From: Mustela lutreola | Taxonomy: Eukaryota; Chordata; Mammalia; Carnivora; Mustelidae | Direction of reading: 5' to 3' | Assembly: GCF_030435805.1 (NCBI RefSeq) | Contig: NC_081295.1 | Span: 120,999,501-121,063,500 of the forward strand | Length of the DNA: 64,000 bases | Shown here: piece by piece, positions 48,590 to 59,160 of the stretch | Position numbering within the stretch: the first letter of the stretch is position 1 | Layout: every line of letters starts with the position of its first letter | Notes under the pieces: generated by a model | What the model was told of the DNA's origin: nothing | What the model saw: the letters and a program-made list of their open reading frames with translations, nothing else | Database searches by the model: none | Translations under genes and position numbers: made by a program

Positions 48590-48980
48590 TTCAAACAATG
48601 TCATATTATGCAGCAATGAAAAATTTTAAATTTACTGACAAATAGAACACAGTTGAATCTCAAAAAGCATTTTGTTTATCCAAAGAAACCAAACACAGAA
48701 GTGCACATACTGTACAATTTATTTTTACTGTTTTTGAAGTTTTAGAATAGGCAAGATTAAGCTATTGTGATTTATGTCAGAATACTGTTTGTTTTTCCTG
48801 GAATGAGTTGACTGAAAATGAAGATGAGGGAAATTTTCAAGAGGCAAACAGACATGGTCTATATTTTGAGGGAGGTGGTGGTTACATGAGTATAAACATT
48901 TGTAAACTTCATTGAAATGTACATTTCAAAACCATACATTCAATTGTATGCAAATTATATTTTCATAAATATGATTTCTA
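48590..48980 (+). mobile_element. Old L1M 3' end, plus
   Basis: CATATTATGCAGCAATGAAA, CTCAAAAAGCATTTTGTTTA, CATACTGTACAATTTATTTT, AATTGTATGCAAATTATATT. Confidence 0.65.
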
Positions 48981-50171
48981 AAAAGTCAAATGTACCTCAT
49001 TGTTTCTAGAGAATATTTATTTAAGATTTTAGTATCCCTTTGACCAGACTATTAGTGACTTATATGCTAATATTTATGCAATTGCTATTTGTGTCCTTAA
49101 TTATCTGTAAACCTCGTGTAACGTGCAAAAACAGGTCTTGGACTTGGAAAAAATCTGAAGTGGAAAGAAATCCCTTTTGAGCACATTCTATGTTTAAGAC
49201 TATACAGTTGTGTTATTATTCCCATTTTACTTTTAGGAGCCCTAAGATTTTGGAAAGACAGCCCTAATCTTCTCATAGCACAGAACCCTCCATTTCTGAC
49301 CTCTTGTTTTCTCCTGCACAGTTTCCAAAGCCAATTAGGGCGTGGTAGGAGAAAGCTCTTGTATCTCTTGTTCTTCTGTTCTTCCCTAAATCATTTAACT
49401 TTGTAAGTTAAACATTGGGATGACCAACATCCTTGAATATCACACAAGAATAGGATTCTCCCTCTCTGAATAATGTGATTTCAGCCCTTTGCAGGTAGGA
49501 GGAAGAAGCTACACTAAGCATTTTTGACCAAAGTGCACTCTGGTTCCTATATTTCCAGAGCTGCACCCAGCCCAAAGTCCGCTAGGATGACTTTTATTAC
49601 CTCCACTTTCACAGTAACTGCAAGAGTTGCAGGCCACCTGTGACTTTCTTACTGGACCCATTCTAGAAGAAGCATTCACATGTCGATGTCTTTTGGTAGC
49701 CCTGTTTGTCCCCCCTCCTAAGAATATTTTTACAGTCCAGGGATGGGTTAGAAACCTATATTCCCAGCTCCTGCAGTCACACCTTTGGATTCTGACCACA
49801 AGAACAACCAGGTACCCATGTTTCTGGAGCTGGGACTTGTAGTTTAACTGAGGAAATAAGGAGGTCCAGGAAGCCTCCTGGCCCTATCTGGATGGTGAGA
49901 GAGAAATGTGTGGTGATGTGGAGGTGTGTCTGTGGAAGTTGTGGGTCCTAAAAACAAAAGGGTTTGAGCTCTGGGTCACACAGTGAGAAAACTCTCTTCT
50001 CTTGCTGGAGTTAAGCTGGAGTTGCTGGAGTTAAGCCACAAGAGTGTTTATAGTAAAAATAAATAAGTAAATGTATGAATGAATCAATGAACGAAGGCAA
50101 GAAAGAAGAAGTTAGATTGGCCAATAGGAGTGTCTAATTTTGTGTCTGTCTTCCTTCTCAAAAGGAATTCC

Positions 50172-50188
50172 TTTTCGATTTCAATTTC
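50172..50188 (-). promoter_or_regulatory. Triple GAAANN IRF/ISRE-type element
   Basis: On the minus strand the site reads GAAATTGAAATCGAAAA: three GAAA half-sites at exact 2-bp spacing, the layout bound by IRF factors. It lies about 143 bp upstream of the TATA box. Interferon control is inferred. Confidence 0.5.
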
Positions 50189-50330
50189 AAGAAAGCCCAC
50201 AGGACACAAGAGAGTGGTTTAGGGTTTTCTACAGGGAAAATGGTTTTCAGAAAGAAGAGAGAGAGGGAAAATCCATTGGGGGAGGGTTGGAGTTGGTAGC
50301 AGTCTGTGAAGAAGCACAGCCAAAAAACTG

Positions 50331-50340
50331 TATATAAAAG
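50331..50340 (+). promoter_or_regulatory. TATA box of the plus-strand BTNL-like gene
   Basis: TATATAAAAG about 137 bp before the ATG. A start about 30 bp downstream would give a 5' UTR near 105 nt with no extra intron needed. Sequence match only. Confidence 0.6.
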
Positions 50341-50467
50341 TAAATCTTTGAACGAGGCTCCCCCCCGCCCCCAAAGTTTTCACTCTGGTGTCTTTCTCAC
50401 CACCTTCTCTTACAGACTACTTCCTTGTCAGAGTGAACATTTCGTGCTTTCACTTTCTGCTCTGAAG

Positions 50468-50549
50468 ATGGTGGTTTCTACAGACTATTCTCCTGCTGGT
50501 TTCTTCCTCCTTCTCCTCCTTCTCCAGGTGTCTACATGGTGCTCAGCAG
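50468..50549 (+). CDS. BTNL-like gene (plus) exon 1, signal peptide
   Basis: Encodes MVVSTDYSPAGFF, a run of leucines and QVSTWCSA. Start chosen at GAAGATGG, the only ATG in frame with a leader; the base context before it (CTGCTCTGAAG) resembles the minus-strand paralogue. Donor GCAG|GTCAGT. Confidence 0.88.
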
Positions 50550-53500
50550 GTCAGTGTTCTCTCTCCTTCTCTTTATATATTCACTTGTTTTTAACGGCTC
50601 TTCTCAGATGATGAAAAAACTTGATCATTCATCAATTGTCTTGTAGTTCCTCTCAAAGACAGTTATATTGGGGGAAACTGTAGCTGTGTTTGTGCCAACA
50701 GAATACTGGAATTTTCTGGCTAAGAATGTGACTGATACACACCCCTACTGCTTTGGGTAGATTTTATAAAACTATAGCTGTAATGTTTAGCTAAATCTTT
50801 ATTGACTATGGGTGATTTTAGCCTGCTTAATTTCAGTGAAGCAGTATCAGTAAAAATATACTTTATAATGTTCACATTGCCAAGAAAACCTAAGTATGAG
50901 TACAACAAATTTGGAATCCCTGGTTATGTTCTTTGACAAATCATTTTCCCCCCTCTCTGGCACTTGAGTCCTTCTTTCATAAAATAGAAAAGGCTCTCAG
51001 GATAAAGTTTTCAGACTCAAGGTTTGGAGAGAAACCAGCTATGAGATTATAATAATGACATTTTTCATTAAAATCTCTTTAATTTGATGTCAGTTAGGCA
51101 GGGAGTACTAAAATGTTTGATTTCTACACATGTTGACTCAGAAATTCCACAAGAATTTATCATAAAGAAAAGCTCTCTCATGTGTATATGTATAATGTAC
51201 TAAATGTTTATTGTGGGACTGTTTATAGTAATAATAAATTGGAAGCAATATAAATATTACCCTGATACAGGAAAAGCTTAAACACAATGGTATAGGCAAT
51301 GTCAAAAACAATAGAGCTAAATTATATGTACTAAAATGGAAATTGATATGTAGTGATTCCATTTATGTGAAATAGAGTAACTTTTATACAGCATTGTAGA
51401 TATAAGCAATGTCAAATACCCTTTCCTAAATTAAATGACTCATAGAACATGTATAGCCAGTAGCCATGTATCAGTTAACTAAGAACACGTATCTGTTGAG
51501 TACTCTGGGTTTTACACAGAAATAGAAAAGAAGGGACACCACAGCCTTCATCCAGCCTAATGGCCAGTGTCATGCTCCTTGCCCAAGACTGCCTGGTCCA
51601 CATTCTCTGGGACAGTCTGGCCATGGAAATTTTCCTTTAAGCCCACGTGGCCTTGCCATTTGTATGCAACACTCCTGGGCCCCTTCACAGCCATGCTTTT
51701 TTTGAATTCTTCCCACTCCAGGGTCACTACATTTGTGGGCCCTTATTCTCTGACCATTCAAAAGAGCCACAATATCTTTGGCCTCTGCCGGTGCAAGTTT
51801 TGCACGGGGGCATCAGTCACCTTTTAGTTATTGATTTCTATACTAAAGTAAGTTGCAAACAGATGTTTTAAGTGACTTGACAAAGGAGATTAGCAAAGCT
51901 AAGCCAAGTCCCCATTTTTGGCTTGCAGCCTCCTCCTTCTCTGACCCAGGAATCCAACCATCTTCTCTGATAAAGACTGCCCTGTTCTTAAGCCCTGGAA
52001 CCACTGGCTTCTAAATCCTCTCAAGAAAATAGTTTTTATGAAAAACTATTCCTTATGATTCTAAGCATTCGGAGTTATTTTTAAAAAATTAAAAAGCGAC
52101 CTAACCTTATAAATTCTACATTTCACTTTGATATAAAACACTGATAATCCTTTTCCTCACCCCTCAACACAGAGGAACCTAAATCTTTAATCAGAAATGG
52201 CTACTTAGGGGCGCCTGGGTGGCTCAGTGGGTTAAGCCGCTGCCTTCGGCTCAGGTCATGATCTCAAGGTCCTGGGATCGAGTCCCACGTCGGGCTCTCT
52301 GCTCAGCAGGGAGCCTGCTTCCTCCTCTCTCTCTCTCTCTCTCTGCCTGCCTCTCTGCCTACTTGTGATCTCTCTGTCAAATAAATAAATAAAATCTTAA
52401 AAAAAAAAAAAAAAAGAAATGGCTACTTATTCTTTTAGGAGTAGTGTGTTGGGAGAGAAAGGGATGAGTGTGGAGAGAAGTAACTTTGCTCCTCTCCTGC
52501 CAAAAGAAGAGATAATTGCTTAATAAGTTACTTTGTCTCGGGGCGCCTGGGTGGCTCGGTGGGTTGAGCCGCTGCCTTCAGCTCAGGTCATGATCTCCGG
52601 GTGGTGGGATCGAGTCCCGCATCGCGCTCTCTGCTCAGTGGGGAGCCTGCTTCCCTCTGTCTCTCTCTGCCTGCCTCTCCATCTACTTGTGGTTTCTCTC
52701 TGTCAAATAAATAAATAAATAAATAAAATATTAAAAAAAAAAAAAGTTACTTTGCCTCATTTAATTCTAAATAAATCTCTTATTTAGTTTTTGTAGGTTT
52801 TACATAACTTACACATAAATAGTATTAATAAATGCATAGAAAACGGTCCTTTCAAATGCCAAACTATCAGTAGTTGTTACCTCTGGAGAATATAGTTGAA
52901 GAAGTTATTATGAGATATATATTTTAAGACATATAAAACAATGCAAATAAGAAAGAAATGCAGATGGGTCTTTTGTTTCATCCGCCCTCACTCATTTCCC
53001 CAATCTGTCTTTGGTTTTCATGCAGTGTCCAGGTTTTTGGTGAAGGGACCGGCTGAGCCCATCATGGTTCTACTAGGGGCAGATGCCACTTTGCCCTGCC
53101 AGCTGTCCCCTGAGCAGAGTGCTGCCCACATGCACATTCGGTGGTACCGAAACCAACTCTCCCCCGCTGTGTTTGTGTACCAGAATGGACAGGAACAAGG
53201 TGGGGAACAAATGCTGGAATACCGTGGCAGGACAGAGTTCATGAGGGACTCCATCAACAAAGGACGTGTGGCCCTGCTGATCCAACATGTTCGTGCCTCT
53301 GATCATGGCCAGTACTGGTGTCATTTTATGGATGGTCAGAGCTCCCAAGAGGCTATTGTGGAGCTGCATGTTATAGGTATGTTTACCTGGCACTAAGTGT
53401 CCTGGTGTGAAGCAAAGAGAAAAAGGATGTCTGGTTTCCTAACCTGGCATTTCTTATGATCTTCCATATATTGATATGCTAATTTACCTTGCAGAATGTC

Positions 53501-55735
53501 AATTTCTTAAAGCATACAGTGATGCTAAGACTATATGCTCTATTCACTTTTAAACATCAAAAAAGGCAATATTTCTGAATATATTTTTGTATCCTAAAAG
53601 GCCCCAGAAAATTAATTGACTGTATTAATTCAGACAGGTACTGACATTCTCAGATATTCATTTTCATCCATTCAGTAGAGAAAGACAAGGCTTAAACTTA
53701 AAGGCTTAAACTCCTTTTTCTAACTTCAGTTGTACCCTTTTTTCTCTCTCCTTGCTATGACTCCAAGCTCTCTTAGTCTCAGTATAGTGCAAAGGCATCA
53801 AGCTGATTTCAAAACCGAATCACAGGTTGCCCTAACATTCACTGTGAGAGGTTTATTGACCTCTGAGCTTCAGTTTACTTATCAGTCTAGTGAGGGCATT
53901 TTGGCCTTCAGCCTCAGGGACTCCTGAGCCCCAAAGGATTCCAGGCCTTAAACATGCCTTCTCTCACTATGGACTCTGAAGAACAATCTGAGGGTTTTCA
54001 AGGGGCGGGGGGGTGGGAGGTCGGGGTACCAGGTGGTGGGTATTATAGAGGGCACGGATTGCACGGAACACTGGGTGTGGTGCAAAAAGAATGAATACTG
54101 TTATGTTGAAAATAAATTAAAAATAAATAAACAAACAAACAAAAAAAAAAAACATGCCTTCTCTCTTTAGGGTTGGGCTCTGCACCTCTTGTTCGTATGA
54201 TGGGACCTGAGGATGGTGGGATCCAAGTGTTGTGCTCTGCAGATGGCTGGTTCCCAAAACCCAGGGTGCAGTGGAGTGACATGATGGGAGTGAATCTACA
54301 GTCCCTCTCTGAGTTTCAGACCCAGGATGAAGATGGGCTCTTCTGTGTGGAAGCATCTCTTGTGGTCACAGATAGCTCTCTGGGCAATGTGACCTGTTCC
54401 ATCCAGAATCCCCTCTCTGGACAGGAGAAAGCATCTGCAATCTTCCTCCCTGGTGAGTGAGGCACAAAACCCAAAGCAGAGTTGGGTGTGTGGTAAGGGT
54501 AGGGAGGAAGGAAGGAGAGCTGAGGGAGCCTTGGAGAAAAGGCAGGATGGCCTCCAGGCTAGTCCTTACTATGTCTTCACTTGCCTGTGTCAGAGCCTTT
54601 CTTCCCCAGAATGGACCCATGGAAGGCAGCCCTGGCTGGGACAGTCCCTGTGCTGATGCTCTTTCTCCTTGGGATCAGCTACACTGGCTGGAAAAAACAT
54701 CAAGCCAAAGAAAGAGAAGTAAAGAAAAAGCAAAGAGAATCTCGTGAAAGATATCAGATGGAAAATGAAAAGGAAAGAGCACTTAAGGCCAAAGGTATTG
54801 TGACCCCAGGGCAAATAGGGTTCATGGAGAAGCTGGGGGTGCAGGTTGTATAAGGTGGGTAGGGAAATAAAAGTTGTCAAAGGGGACCTCAAGGAAAACA
54901 TGGAGTACCAGAATTCCATAAAGCTGGAGTCTTATGGAAAAGAAGAAACCATGGGGGAAACTTGGAGAGTTGTGGGCAGTGGTCTGTACCCAAACTGTGG
55001 TGTTGTTTCTCCTTGTGCAAATGTCTTTCCCCATCTTCTCCTCCTATTCTTCCTTCCAGAATTAGCTTCTGAAACACCTAAGGAAGCTTGAATTCCCACA
55101 AAGCATGGGCACTTCTTCCTCAGTGACCCTATAACATTTCCCATGTAACTTTTCCTAGCACTTATCATTTAGAGTCCACATGTATGTTTGCTAGTCCTTC
55201 CCACCTACTTAATTATGGGACTCCTAATGGTGGGCCACATTGAATCCATTCAGCTACTCCATGAAATCAAGAGCAGCTAAAACCCAATTTGATGGATTTT
55301 ATATCTCTTCCTTCAGAGAACCTCAAGGCAGAGCTTGGTGAGTCTTACTTCTTATGCCCTGTGTAGAATTTGCTCCCCTTTCCACATCTGTTGTAGGTCT
55401 CTCACTGAATGTTGTTTCTTTCAGAACAGCGAAAGGCACTATACCTTAGAGGTAAGAGACTGGGTTTCCCATACCCCTCATTGTTTTGATGTCCAACACT
55501 TTCTCAGCTTCCTATTTTCAGAGGTTAAGACTGAAAGATTTAATAATGACTTGTGAAAAAAAAAACAAGGGACGGGGAGAAGAATGTGAGGCTCTGGATA
55601 TCTTGCCTTGTATAAACTGGATTTTTTCTGTTTTAGATTGGAAGAAGGCCTGGCTTTATCCTGGTAAGTAACTTTCTGGATTAGGTCTTGCCATGTGCCT
55701 CTAATATTCCAAGTATAATAAGTAGAGACATAAAC

Positions 55736-55771
<36 letters not shown>

Positions 55772-58700
55772 CTGAAAGTTGTGAAGATTTATTTGGTATC
55801 GATCTACAGCTTTTTTTGTATTTGGAAGGTCAAATATTCAATTGTTTGTCAGCTAAGTATAAAGAAAAAATAACTATTGACTGGTGAATTCCACGTGGCT
55901 AGAGTAGGACTCAACACGAATTTTTAACCCATCCACTATAGAGAATGAAGAGACAGAAATCAGAGTAATTTTGGTGGGATTTAGGAGGAATAAAGGACAC
56001 CCTATAGGATAGCAGCATTTCCATACAGTGAATAAAGTTCAAAAGAAGAAGATATTAATTATTATTTTATTTATTTTACCTATATGAAAAAATCAAAATA
56101 AAGTTCAATACACAGGAACAAGGTTTATGTTTGAAAAGCTTGAAAAACAGACTTTCAAAATACTTTAATATCATTGTAAAAATTTGTTTATCTGGTGGTA
56201 GAGGGAACTGGCTCTTTTATATCTTCTAATATCTGTGTCCATGTACTACATATGTTTAAGACTGTGTAAGTGCATGTGTAATACAGAGTTAGACCTCAAA
56301 AGCATGCTGCGTACTTCCTTAAATATGTAGTTGTGCAATTTTTATATGCCTGATATTGTGCTAGATGTTGGTGGCATAATCCATGGTCTCTGACCCTGAA
56401 ATCCACTGGAGGAAGTAAGCTAAGAACCAGGCAACTACACACAGACTGATAAGTATTTTGATACGACAGGGTCAAGGTGCTCCTCCCAAGGGTTAAAGTC
56501 AGATAAACAGTTTCTACTAAGAGTTTTCTTTTTTCTTTTCTTTACTTTTTTTCTTTTCCTTCTTTTCTATTTTTTCTTTCCTTTCTTTCTCTTCTTCTCT
56601 TTTCGTTATTTTCTCTTCTTTTCAAATATTTTATTTATTTATTTGTGAAAGAAAGAGAGAGAGAAAGAAAGAGGATGAGCAAGGAGGAGGGAGAGAAGAA
56701 GCAGACATCCCACTAACCAGGGATTCCCTACATAGAGTTCAATCCCAAGACCCTGAGATCATGATATGATCCAAAGGCAGGTGCCCCTCTACTAAGATTT
56801 TCCTTCAGGAGCTGCTTTAAAATGTTCCCATGATTCTAGAGGAGAGAGCAAAGTGTAGTAAGGATGAGGACATACAAGTTCTTGTTCCACTTCTATCAAT
56901 GACAGCTGAGGAATTCAGTCATTTTTGCTTTCTTGAACTCAGCCTTCTTATCTATAAGATGAAGAGATTGCAGAAGTCCCTCTTGACTCATGTATTCATC
57001 AATTCTATATATAGAGTCCTACCCTTCTTAGAAGTGGGCAGCTAAGTGAGAGACCATCACGAATTATGGATAAGTTCTTATCTGCCTAGTGCCCCAAGAC
57101 ACTAAAAGTATATCCAATCACAAGACCTGCCATAAGAGAAGTGGCCCAAGGCAGAGGCAGATGTAGTTCTATTCCTCATGAAGAGTCTATCTCTGGAGGA
57201 AAATACTAAAAATGTGATTACAAGTATTAACATTTAAAAAGGTCAGTTTAAAAGCCTTGGTCCAAAGCTTAAACTCTACTCTTAAGTGGCCATAGCCTGG
57301 AAAACCCCTGAAATAAAATAATAAAGTAAAATAAAAGGACACTTTATAGCTTTCATCCTCAATGAGGAGTGCCACAAAGGTCTTAAAAGCATAGGTGCCT
57401 AGAACACTAGATCATGCTCCAGGAGTTCTCCAGACTTACTTCCTCAGCACTGGGCCAAATGAGGGGATCATTTCTAATCTGAGGCAGCACAGAGGAAGTA
57501 CACCCTCTGTCTTGTAGTTTCAAGAGAGCTGAGAAGAAACAGCAACGCGCCAGGAAAGGAAGTGTGACCCTCCTCTTCATTCTGTGGTTGTGTTTCCATC
57601 ATAGTCTCAGTTTGTATTGCTCTTTTTCAGACTGGAGGAAGGAAAAGTTCCAGCCTGGTGAGTGGCTTTTTTTTTTTTATCTTTGGACCCCTTTCCAACC
57701 TGCCCTTTGATACCCCATTTTTCCCTCCTAACATCATCTCCTACTTGAAAAGACAGAAGAACCACTACTCTGGTAAAGAGAGGGAAGTACATGAAGATCA
57801 TTAATTTTGGCCTGGACTGAGAATTATGCTAGGATTAGGTACTCTGGTTGTATTTACACCTCCATATATTGGCATGGTTTCTCACCTATGGTTGGGGGAA
57901 GGGAGGTACACTTGGTTATGAAGGAAATCCCCAACTGAGTAAAAAGTACTCAAAATCATGAGAGTAACTTAGCTGCTCTTTGTAAAGAGGTCAGCTGACA
58001 TGGAGCCCATTACTAATTAAAGAACATAGTTCTAATTTGTATATAATTAAGAAAGAACACTATTGTCAAGTAAACACTGCAAGTCACAGCTCACTCCTGC
58101 ATTCTGCCAAGACACTGATAATAGCATAGGTGAGATAAGTAACATTGAACCCACGGTGAGAGCACCTCATAGCTCCATCTTCCCCAGCACACACACACAT
58201 CCAGAGGACAAGTGTTCTTTCACTATTTGATTCTGTTTCTCTAAGGTTTCACCTGCACAACAGCCTTCTAAAATATGTAATGTTGGCCCTTCCCTTCCTT
58301 TTTCTTTCCCCACAGCCAATGTGATGATAAATCAAGAAATCCATCGGAATAATTGTGACCTAGAGAGCAAAGAGAACTTCAGAGAGGAAACACAGGATCT
58401 ATCTCTTAGTGATAAGAGATGGGACTGCAACCTTATCACACTAAATCAGCAAGGCTTCACCTCAGGAAGACATTACTGGGAAGTGGATATTAAGGACACT
58501 GATGAGTGGACCCTAGGCATTTATGAGAAGCTCATAGGCAAGAGTGGATTATCCACAGATCTACAAAAAAAGAAATTCAGAGTCTTAGAAAAGAAAGGAT
58601 GTAAATGCAGGGCTCTCATCTGTGGCCCTCAAGGCATTTTCCTGAAAGAAGTTCTCAAGATAGAAAAGTATCCACAAAAGATTGTGATTTTTTTGGATTA

Positions 58701-58839
58701 TGAAGACAAAGACATTTCTTTCTATGACATGATTCAAGGTACCCACATCTTCTCCTTTACCCAGGAAAGCTTCACTGGATCACTCTATCCTTACTTCAAC
58801 ACTAAATCCATGGAGCACTCCCCACATGAGCAATATTAA
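50468..58839 (+). CDS. Butyrophilin-like gene (BTNL1-like), 9 coding exons, 513 aa, diverged B30.2
   Basis: Model: 50468-50549, 53026-53376, 54171-54452, 54594-54794, 55317-55337, 55425-55451, 55637-55663, 57631-57657, 58316-58839; GT-AG, phase 1, 1542 nt, open. Residues: signal 1-27, IgV 28-144, IgC 145-238, membrane exon 239-305 (hydrophobic about 250-271), mini-exons 306-339, B30.2 340-513. The IgV start VKGPAEPIMVLLGADATLPC recalls mouse Btnl1-type proteins from memory. It is head-to-head with the minus-strand paralogue and has the same 21+27+27+27 mini-exon plan, so the two probably arose by inverted duplication. A TATA box and an IRF-type element lie upstream. Odd: B30.2 is only 174 residues and its PRY start has lost LDPDTAHP; an L1 lies against the IgC acceptor. 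Confidence 0.9.
51540..51900. other. Unassigned GC-richer block, possible retrocopy remnant
   Basis: Overlapping open frames on both strands (86 and 74 codons plus, 66 minus) and richer GC than the surrounding intron. I recognise no protein. Lies in intron 1 of the plus BTNL-like gene. Confidence 0.25.
52208..52414 (+). mobile_element. Can-SINE, plus
   Basis: GGGGCGCCTGGGTGGCTCAG to A-run; duplication AGAAATGGCTACTTA at 52193-52207 and 52415-52429. Confidence 0.95.
52539..52743 (+). mobile_element. Can-SINE, plus
   Basis: Second copy 124 bp further on; near-perfect duplication AAGTTACTTTG(T/C)CTC at 52524-52538 and 52744-52758. It lies 280 bp before the IgV exon. Confidence 0.95.
53026..53376 (+). 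CDS. BTNL-like gene (plus) exon 2, IgV
   Basis: 351 nt, acceptor TTCATGCAG, donor ATAG|GTATGT. It encodes FLVKGPAEPIMVLLGADATL, IRWYRNQLSPAVFVYQNG and ASDHGQYWCHFM; both cysteines present. Confidence 0.95.
53966..54149 (+). mobile_element. Short 5'-truncated L1 3' end at the IgC splice acceptor
   Basis: ACTATGGACTCTGAAGAACA, GGTGGTGGGTATTATAGAGG, CACTGGGTGTGGTGCA and A-rich tail. Flanked by 16-bp AAACATGCCTTCTCTC at 53950-53965 and 54150-54165; the right copy runs into the CTCTCTTTAG acceptor of the IgC exon. Confidence 0.9.
54171..54452 (+). CDS. BTNL-like gene (plus) exon 3, IgC
   Basis: 282 nt after CTCTCTTTAG. It encodes GLGSAPLVRMMGPEDGGIQ, LCSADGWFPKPRVQW and NVTCSIQNPLSGQE. The acceptor lies only 21 bp downstream of an L1 poly-A tail (see findings). 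Confidence 0.93.
54594..54794 (+). CDS. BTNL-like gene (plus) exon 4, transmembrane
   Basis: 201 nt. It encodes EPFFPRMDPWKAALAG, the helix TVPVLMLFLLGISYTGW and a long basic/acidic tail (KKHQAKEREVKKKQRESR) likely to be coiled coil. Acceptor GTGTCAG, donor AAAG|GTATTG. Confidence 0.9.
55060..55091 (+). other. Candidate alternative terminal exon (plus gene)
   Basis: A strong acceptor (TTCTTCCTTCCAG) in the intron after the membrane exon is followed in phase 1 by ELASETPKEA and a stop at 55089-55091, with no GT donor nearby. If used, it would end the protein before the mini-exons and B30.2. Inferred from splice signals only. Confidence 0.35.
55317..55337 (+). CDS. BTNL-like gene (plus) mini-exon 5 (21 nt)
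   Basis: 21 nt encoding ENLKAEL, phase 1; acceptor TTCCTTCAG, donor CTTG|GTGAGT. Equivalent of ELLKKEL in the minus gene. Confidence 0.88.
55425..55451 (+). CDS. BTNL-like gene (plus) mini-exon 6 (27 nt)
   Basis: 27 nt encoding EQRKALYLR, phase 1; acceptor TTTCTTTCAG, donor AGAG|GTAAGA. Equivalent of DRRKELYQR. Confidence 0.88.
55637..55663 (+). CDS. BTNL-like gene (plus) mini-exon 7 (27 nt)
   Basis: 27 nt encoding DWKKAWLYP, phase 1; acceptor CTGTTTTAG, donor CCTG|GTAAGT. Equivalent of DWRKAKLYA. Confidence 0.88.
55745..55771. repeat. (CA)n microsatellite
   Basis: About 13 CA units in the intron before mini-exon 8. Confidence 0.9.
56625..56790 (-). mobile_element. Can-SINE, minus, diverged
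   Basis: AAATATTTTATTTATTTATTT, AGACCCTGAGATCATGATAT, AAAGGCAGGTGCCCC; preceded by a CTTT-rich tract. Confidence 0.85.
57631..57657 (+). CDS. BTNL-like gene (plus) mini-exon 8 (27 nt)
   Basis: 27 nt encoding DWRKEKFQP, phase 1; acceptor CTTTTTCAG, donor CCTG|GTGAGT. Equivalent of DWRKEQFKA. Confidence 0.88.
58316..58839 (+). CDS. BTNL-like gene (plus) exon 9, diverged B30.2
   Basis: After TTTCCCCACAG the frame reads ANVMINQEIHRNN in place of the usual VTLDPDTAHP, then GFTSGRHYWEVDI, WTLGIYEKLI, KIVIFLDYEDKDISFYDM and IFSFTQESFTGSLYPYF before the stop. The SPRY core (WEVD, LDYE) is kept but PRY is degraded and the C-terminal tail after PYF is short. It stays fully open, which argues for function or recent change. 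Confidence 0.9.
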
Positions 58840-59112
58840 GTGACTTAGTGGAAGAACTTACACAGTGAAGACAATAGCCTATTCTCTATAAACCCCAAAA
58901 TGCCAGTTCTGATGTGTGACCTCAAGTTCACTGATTATGAGGCCTCTTGACTTGAGGCTCCATGAGGTCCCATGACCAGCACTGTTTATTAATTGCAGAG
59001 ACAAAATTGTTTGTTTGTAATTGTTATTGTTATAAATGCTGTTTCTTGTTTTATATCTAATATACCACAGACTGATAATTTTCCAGGAAAAATTACTGGG
59101 AAAATGAAGTAA

Positions 59113-59160
59113 AAACAAAAACAAAAACAAAAACAAACAAACAAACAAACAAACAAAAAA
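59113..59160. repeat. (CAAA)n-type simple repeat
   Basis: ACAAAAACAAA then (CAAA)n, in the likely 3' UTR or just beyond it. Confidence 0.9.

Larger units (their letters stand above)
43839..50467. other. Head-to-head upstream region of the two BTNL-like genes
   Basis: 6.6 kb between the two ATGs. Contains SINEs, MIR and L1 pieces, with relatively unique sequence at 44,280-45,000, 45,300-46,750 and 49,000-50,330. A TATA box and IRF-type site serve the plus gene; no TATA is evident close to the minus gene, where a spliced 5' UTR is likely. Confidence 0.6.

Noticed and set aside
53730-53927. Open frame between the IgV and IgC exons of the plus gene as an extra domain
   Set aside because: No Ig motif and no proper flanking splice sites; intron sequence.
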